From Victivallales bacterium (GTDB taxonomy: Bacteria; Verrucomicrobiota; Lentisphaeria; Oligosphaerales; Oligosphaeraceae), in assembly GCA_017431185.1 (NCBI GenBank), contig JAFRLP010000464.1:1-8386 (forward strand): a stretch of DNA of 8,386 nt, read 5' to 3'. Shown here in pieces: positions 6,301 through 8,386 of the stretch (the stretch's first letter is position 1; each line of letters opens with the position of its first letter). Under the pieces are notes generated by a model. It saw nothing but the letters and a program-made list of their open reading frames with translations. It was not told where the DNA came from and ran no database searches. The position numbers and the translations under genes were made by a program.

Positions 6301-6879
6301 ATGGATGACGACAGAGCACTCGTAAGCCGATACCAGGCTGGGGACAAGACGGCGTTTGACGAACTCGTCAGGCGTCATTCTGGCCACGCCTATCAGGTCG
6401 CCTATGGTGTTCTTGGCAACCGCGAGGACGCGGAAGAGGTCGCCTCCGACACCTTCATCCGCATCCAAAGGGCCCTCCCCCAATTCCGCGGGGAGTCGGA
6501 ATTCACCACCTGGATGTACCGCATTGCCTTGAATCTGGCCAGAAACAAGTACCGCTGGAACAAGGTGCGCGGCTCCCAGGTCAATGTCAGTTACAACGCC
6601 CCACTCCCAGGCAATGACAATGGAGACGACGAACGGCATTTCGACGCTCCCGACGCAAGCCTCCCGCCAGACCAGGCGGCCACCCTCCGCGAACTGGAGC
6701 ACAACCTGATGGCTGAACTCCAGCGACTTCCCGAGGTGTACCGCGAGGCACTGGTGATGCGCAACATCCAGGGAATGTCCTACGAGGAAATCGCCGAGGT
6801 GCTGGACTTGAAGCTCGGCACCGTCAAATCCCGCATTGCCCGCGCCAGGGAGGAACTGCGCAGCAGACTGGAACTTTGA
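6301..6879 (+). CDS. ECF (extracytoplasmic function) RNA polymerase sigma factor
   Basis: The 192-aa product is a sigma-70 family protein with only regions 2 and 4. Region 2 spans ~5-90: FDELVRRHSGHAYQVAYGVL, then NREDAEEVASDTFIRI (the DAEEV..DTF signature for core binding and -10 recognition) and EFTTWMYRIALNLARNKYR. A linker of ~40 acidic and Pro-rich residues follows. Region 4 spans ~133-190: LQRLPEVYREALVMRNIQGMSYEEIAEVLDLKLGTVKSRIARARE, with the helix-turn-helix that reads the -35 box. It redirects RNA polymerase to envelope- or stress-type promoters. The start at 6301 gives a normal N-terminus; no Shine-Dalgarno precedes it and a near-leaderless message is predicted from the promoter at 6262-6289. 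It is followed after 24 bp by its probable anti-sigma factor. The overall architecture is RpoE/SigW-like; I cannot assign an ECF subgroup. Confidence 0.93.
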   Translation: MDDDRALVSRYQAGDKTAFDELVRRHSGHAYQVAYGVLGNREDAEEVASDTFIRIQRALPQFRGESEFTTWMYRIALNLARNKYRWNKVRGSQVNVSYNAPLPGNDNGDDERHFDAPDASLPPDQAATLRELEHNLMAELQRLPEVYREALVMRNIQGMSYEEIAEVLDLKLGTVKSRIARAREELRSRLEL

Positions 6880-6889
6880 GCAGTCCGCC

Positions 6890-6894
6890 AAGGA
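6890..6894 (+). promoter_or_regulatory. ribosome-binding site of the anti-sigma factor gene
   Basis: AAGGA ends 9 nt before the ATG at 6904 and fixes that start. It lies in the 24-bp gap after the sigma factor stop, consistent with translation of both from one message. Confidence 0.55.
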
Positions 6895-6903
6895 AAAACA
6901 ACC

Positions 6904-7773
6904 ATGGACAAAAACACCAATGACAGCCTCTGTCCCTCTCCGGAGGAACTTCAGGAATATCGCGACCTTCCGGCCCAAATGCAGGCCAGCCATCCGCTGG
7001 CCTCCCATATCGCCAATTGCCAAGAGTGCCAAAGGCACATGCAGGCGTATGCGCTCATGGACAAGGCATTGGGACGGATGATGACCCCGACGGAAGGGCT
7101 GTCTGGACGAATCCTGGCCGCTGTCCATACCCCGGAACTGCCCCAGCAGAACACGTCGTCCCCCTCCTCCTGGTGGCAGCGGCTGGCCTGGGGCGGCATT
7201 GCGGCTGCGGCCTGCCTGGCGATAACCATGGGAGTCTGGGCGCGGCGAAGCGTCCCGAATGGGAACAAGGTGCAAGTGGCGGCGAACACGCCGAAAACGG
7301 CAGCCAGCCCAGCGGAGACGATGACGCAGGCCGCTCCCGCCGCTTCGCAGAACAGCATCGTTCTAGACCGCCAGACCGCACAGCGTGAGCCCGACTTGCC
7401 AAAGCAGACGACTCCCACACAGTCAGTGACCCGGGTCGCAACGCACAGAGACTCCACGGAAGGACGGCGCGTCCCCGTGATGGATGTCCAGCAGACCCTC
7501 CCCGCGCAAGTGCGGCACGTCTGGGTAGTGCCCAACCTGGGGCGCGAAATGGCGTACTTCGGCAAACGCCTGGGAGTGAAAGTGGAGGCCGCGCCAGGTT
7601 CTGTCACTGTGCGCATTCCCGACCAGGAACTGCAGGAGTTGGTGAACGACCTGCGGAAGCGCCGCTGGGCGCTGCTCTCCCCCACTCTCCCCCAGCCTGG
7701 CCAGGCTGAAGCGCTTCGTCTGACGGGACGTCCCGTGGAATACACATTGGATATCCAACCCCAGGAGGAGTGA
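6904..7773 (+). CDS. membrane anti-sigma factor with zinc-binding (ZAS/zf-HC2-like) domain
   Basis: The 289-aa product would hold the adjacent ECF sigma factor inactive at the membrane until a signal arrives. The N-terminal cytoplasmic domain has C10, H35, C39 and C42 (HIANCQEC), the Cys...His-x3-Cys-x2-Cys pattern of zinc anti-sigma domains. One membrane helix lies at ~95-112 (WGGIAAAACLAITMGVW). A Pro/Ala/Thr/Gln-rich linker covers ~120-185. The C-terminal extracytoplasmic domain (~198-286) is compact, with predicted strand-helix pattern: HVWVVPNLGREMAYFGKRL, VTVRIPDQELQELVNDLRKRR and VEYTLDIQ. I do not recognise this domain; it may be the sensor. Its position after the sigma gene and the shared operon support the role. 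A start at 6904 is backed by AAGGA upstream. Whether it releases sigma by proteolysis or by redox-driven zinc loss cannot be seen. Confidence 0.85.
   Translation: MDKNTNDSLCPSPEELQEYRDLPAQMQASHPLASHIANCQECQRHMQAYALMDKALGRMMTPTEGLSGRILAAVHTPELPQQNTSSPSSWWQRLAWGGIAAAACLAITMGVWARRSVPNGNKVQVAANTPKTAASPAETMTQAAPAASQNSIVLDRQTAQREPDLPKQTTPTQSVTRVATHRDSTEGRRVPVMDVQQTLPAQVRHVWVVPNLGREMAYFGKRLGVKVEAAPGSVTVRIPDQELQELVNDLRKRRWALLSPTLPQPGQAEALRLTGRPVEYTLDIQPQEE
7763..7768 (+). promoter_or_regulatory. strong ribosome-binding site of the 109-aa protein gene
   Basis: AGGAGG, a full Shine-Dalgarno, ends 8 nt before the ATG at 7777 and overlaps the last codons of the anti-sigma gene. It is the best ribosome-binding site in the window and suggests that the third gene is made in quantity relative to the two before it. 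Confidence 0.65.
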
Positions 7774-7776
7774 CCC

Positions 7777-8106
7777 ATGAAAGCGCTTCTTGCCATCCTT
7801 GTCATCATCCTTGCGATTCTGGCCTTTGCACTGACCAGGCCTGTCAAAAAAGGCGGAATGAACACGACGACCTCTCCCAAGTCTGCGGAGCAGCAGGAGA
7901 TTCAGGCGTCCCAGCCGCCAGCCCCGCCTTCCTCGCAGGAAAAGCCAAAGCCCTCCAAAGCAGGGCAGATGGCGGAGGAGGTCAACAGCGTCATCGACTA
8001 CGGGACTGGAGCCACCGCCGTCAAGGCAAAGAAAAACGCCCTCCAGAAACTTCAGGGCATCCAGCAGAAGCATAGTGCTAACCAGGCACGTGAATTGGGA
8101 GAGTGA
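7777..8106 (+). CDS. small membrane-anchored protein of unknown function, third gene of the sigma operon
   Basis: The 109-aa product has an N-terminal hydrophobic helix (residues 2-20, ALLAILVIILAILAFALT) after one lysine, followed by basic residues. It is a signal anchor or an uncleaved signal; the RPVKK after the helix could instead keep the rest inside by the positive-inside rule. Residues ~28-62 are Gln/Pro/Ser/Lys-rich and probably disordered. Residues ~63-107 hold a conserved-looking YGTGATAVKAKKNALQKLQGIQQKHS segment with strong helical character. No domain is recognised. It starts 3 bp after the anti-sigma stop behind a perfect Shine-Dalgarno, so it is almost certainly cotranscribed and is a candidate partner or effector of the sigma system. 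Its length, clean start and operon spacing support a real gene. Confidence 0.75.
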   Translation: MKALLAILVIILAILAFALTRPVKKGGMNTTTSPKSAEQQEIQASQPPAPPSSQEKPKPSKAGQMAEEVNSVIDYGTGATAVKAKKNALQKLQGIQQKHSANQARELGE

Positions 8107-8173
8107 CTCCTTCCCATGTCGAATTGACAGGTCTTTGTTGCCAATCAGCAGGACATTATAAATGTTTCCCTCA
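8107..8173. other. intergenic segment between the sigma operon and the hairpin repeats
   Basis: This is a gene-free stretch after the stop at 8106. I see no intrinsic terminator with a T-run and no start codon with a good ribosome-binding site. It joins the tandem repeats, so 8107-8386 as a whole holds only this segment and repeat DNA. Confidence 0.5.
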
Positions 8174-8256
8174 GTCTCCCGAACTCCGAAACTCCCAGTA
8201 GCGGAAGCAATGCACTGTTGCTTTCGCTGCGTGGAGTTTTGGAGCATTGGAGTTCG
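8174..8256. repeat. hairpin repeat element, copy 1 of a tandem pair
   Basis: This 83-bp unit recurs 95 bp downstream with one difference (A at 8200, G at 8295). It folds as a hairpin: the apex stem pairs 8201-8210 with 8218-8227 (one G-U) around a 7-nt loop, and outer segments pair CCGAAACTCC with GGAGTTTTGG or CGAACTCC with GGAGTTCG. The ACTCC and GGAG blocks are repeated within the arms, so alternative pairings are possible. It lies 67 bp after the last gene of the sigma operon. No coding function is credible. Confidence 0.85.
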
Positions 8257-8268
8257 ATTCCTCCTTCC

Positions 8269-8351
8269 GTCTCCCGAACTCCGAAACTCCCAGTGGCGGA
8301 AGCAATGCACTGTTGCTTTCGCTGCGTGGAGTTTTGGAGCATTGGAGTTCG
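8269..8351. repeat. hairpin repeat element, copy 2 of a tandem pair
   Basis: This is the second copy, 82 of 83 bases identical to the first, with the same hairpin (apex stem 8296-8305 with 8313-8322). The GTTTCCCTC that precedes copy 1 (8164-8172) reappears as the last nine bases of the window (8378-8386), so a third copy may start just outside. The 12-bp joint between the copies (8257-8268) and the sequence after copy 2 differ from each other. Confidence 0.85.
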
Positions 8352-8386
8352 GATTCGGGCAGGAGGGGAAGCCAGAAGTTTCCCTC

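Noticed and set aside
6067..7275. 402-aa - strand open frame over the sigma and anti-sigma genes
   Set aside because: Antisense shadow; it crosses the palindrome and two well-supported + strand genes.
7423..8310. 295-aa and shorter - strand frames through the terminal repeats
   Set aside because: They consist of antisense anti-sigma sequence plus repeat DNA; the repeated peptide simply mirrors the tandem hairpin units.
8174..8351. CRISPR array
   Set aside because: Only two 83-bp units separated by 12 bp, with no set of unique spacers of constant length and no cas genes.

Overview
The window is GC-rich bacterial chromosome, densely coded on the + strand, with one gene entering from the left edge on the - strand. 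I place it tentatively in a carbohydrate-degrading PVC-type lineage, Lentisphaerota-like rather than planctomycete. The reasons are the secreted CE7-type esterase, the GH39-like glycosidase, the FtsQ-like divisome protein (classical planctomycetes lack FtsZ-type division), the ECF sigma/anti-sigma operon and several long hairpin elements in the intergenic gaps. This is inference from general knowledge; no marker gene here fixes the phylum.

Layout. Positions 764 to 1 (-) hold the N-terminal 254 codons of an AraC/XylS-family regulator that runs off the left edge. It has a good sigma-70-type promoter (859-888) and a perfect 7-bp palindrome just downstream of the predicted start site. The 399-bp divergent gap to 1164 also holds a 28-bp-arm inverted repeat (952-1036) and a weak hairpin/T-tract region. 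From 1164 to 6152 four + strand genes follow with gaps of 14, 28 and 6 bp, probably one transcription unit: an exported CE7-like esterase, rimO, an FtsQ/DivIB-like membrane protein and a cytoplasmic GH39-like glycoside hydrolase. A 101-bp nested palindrome (6150-6250) starts inside the stop codon of the hydrolase gene. Next comes a three-gene signalling operon, 6301-8106: ECF sigma factor, membrane anti-sigma factor with a zinc-binding HxxxCxxC motif, and a 109-aa membrane-anchored protein I cannot identify. An ECF-type promoter (GGAACTT, 16 nt, TCAAA) sits directly before the sigma gene and suggests autoregulation. The right end (8107-8386) has no gene and carries two tandem copies, 95-bp period, of a long hairpin element.

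How the parts may work together. The divergent AraC regulator, the esterase and the glycosidase fit local control of plant- or host-glycan breakdown: the esterase would de-esterify oligosaccharides outside the cytoplasm and the GH39-like enzyme would cleave glycosides inside. The housekeeping genes rimO and ftsQ-like are embedded in this unit. The sigma/anti-sigma module is probably separate and senses an envelope signal; its third gene and the periplasmic C-terminal domain of the anti-sigma factor are the parts most likely to be undescribed.
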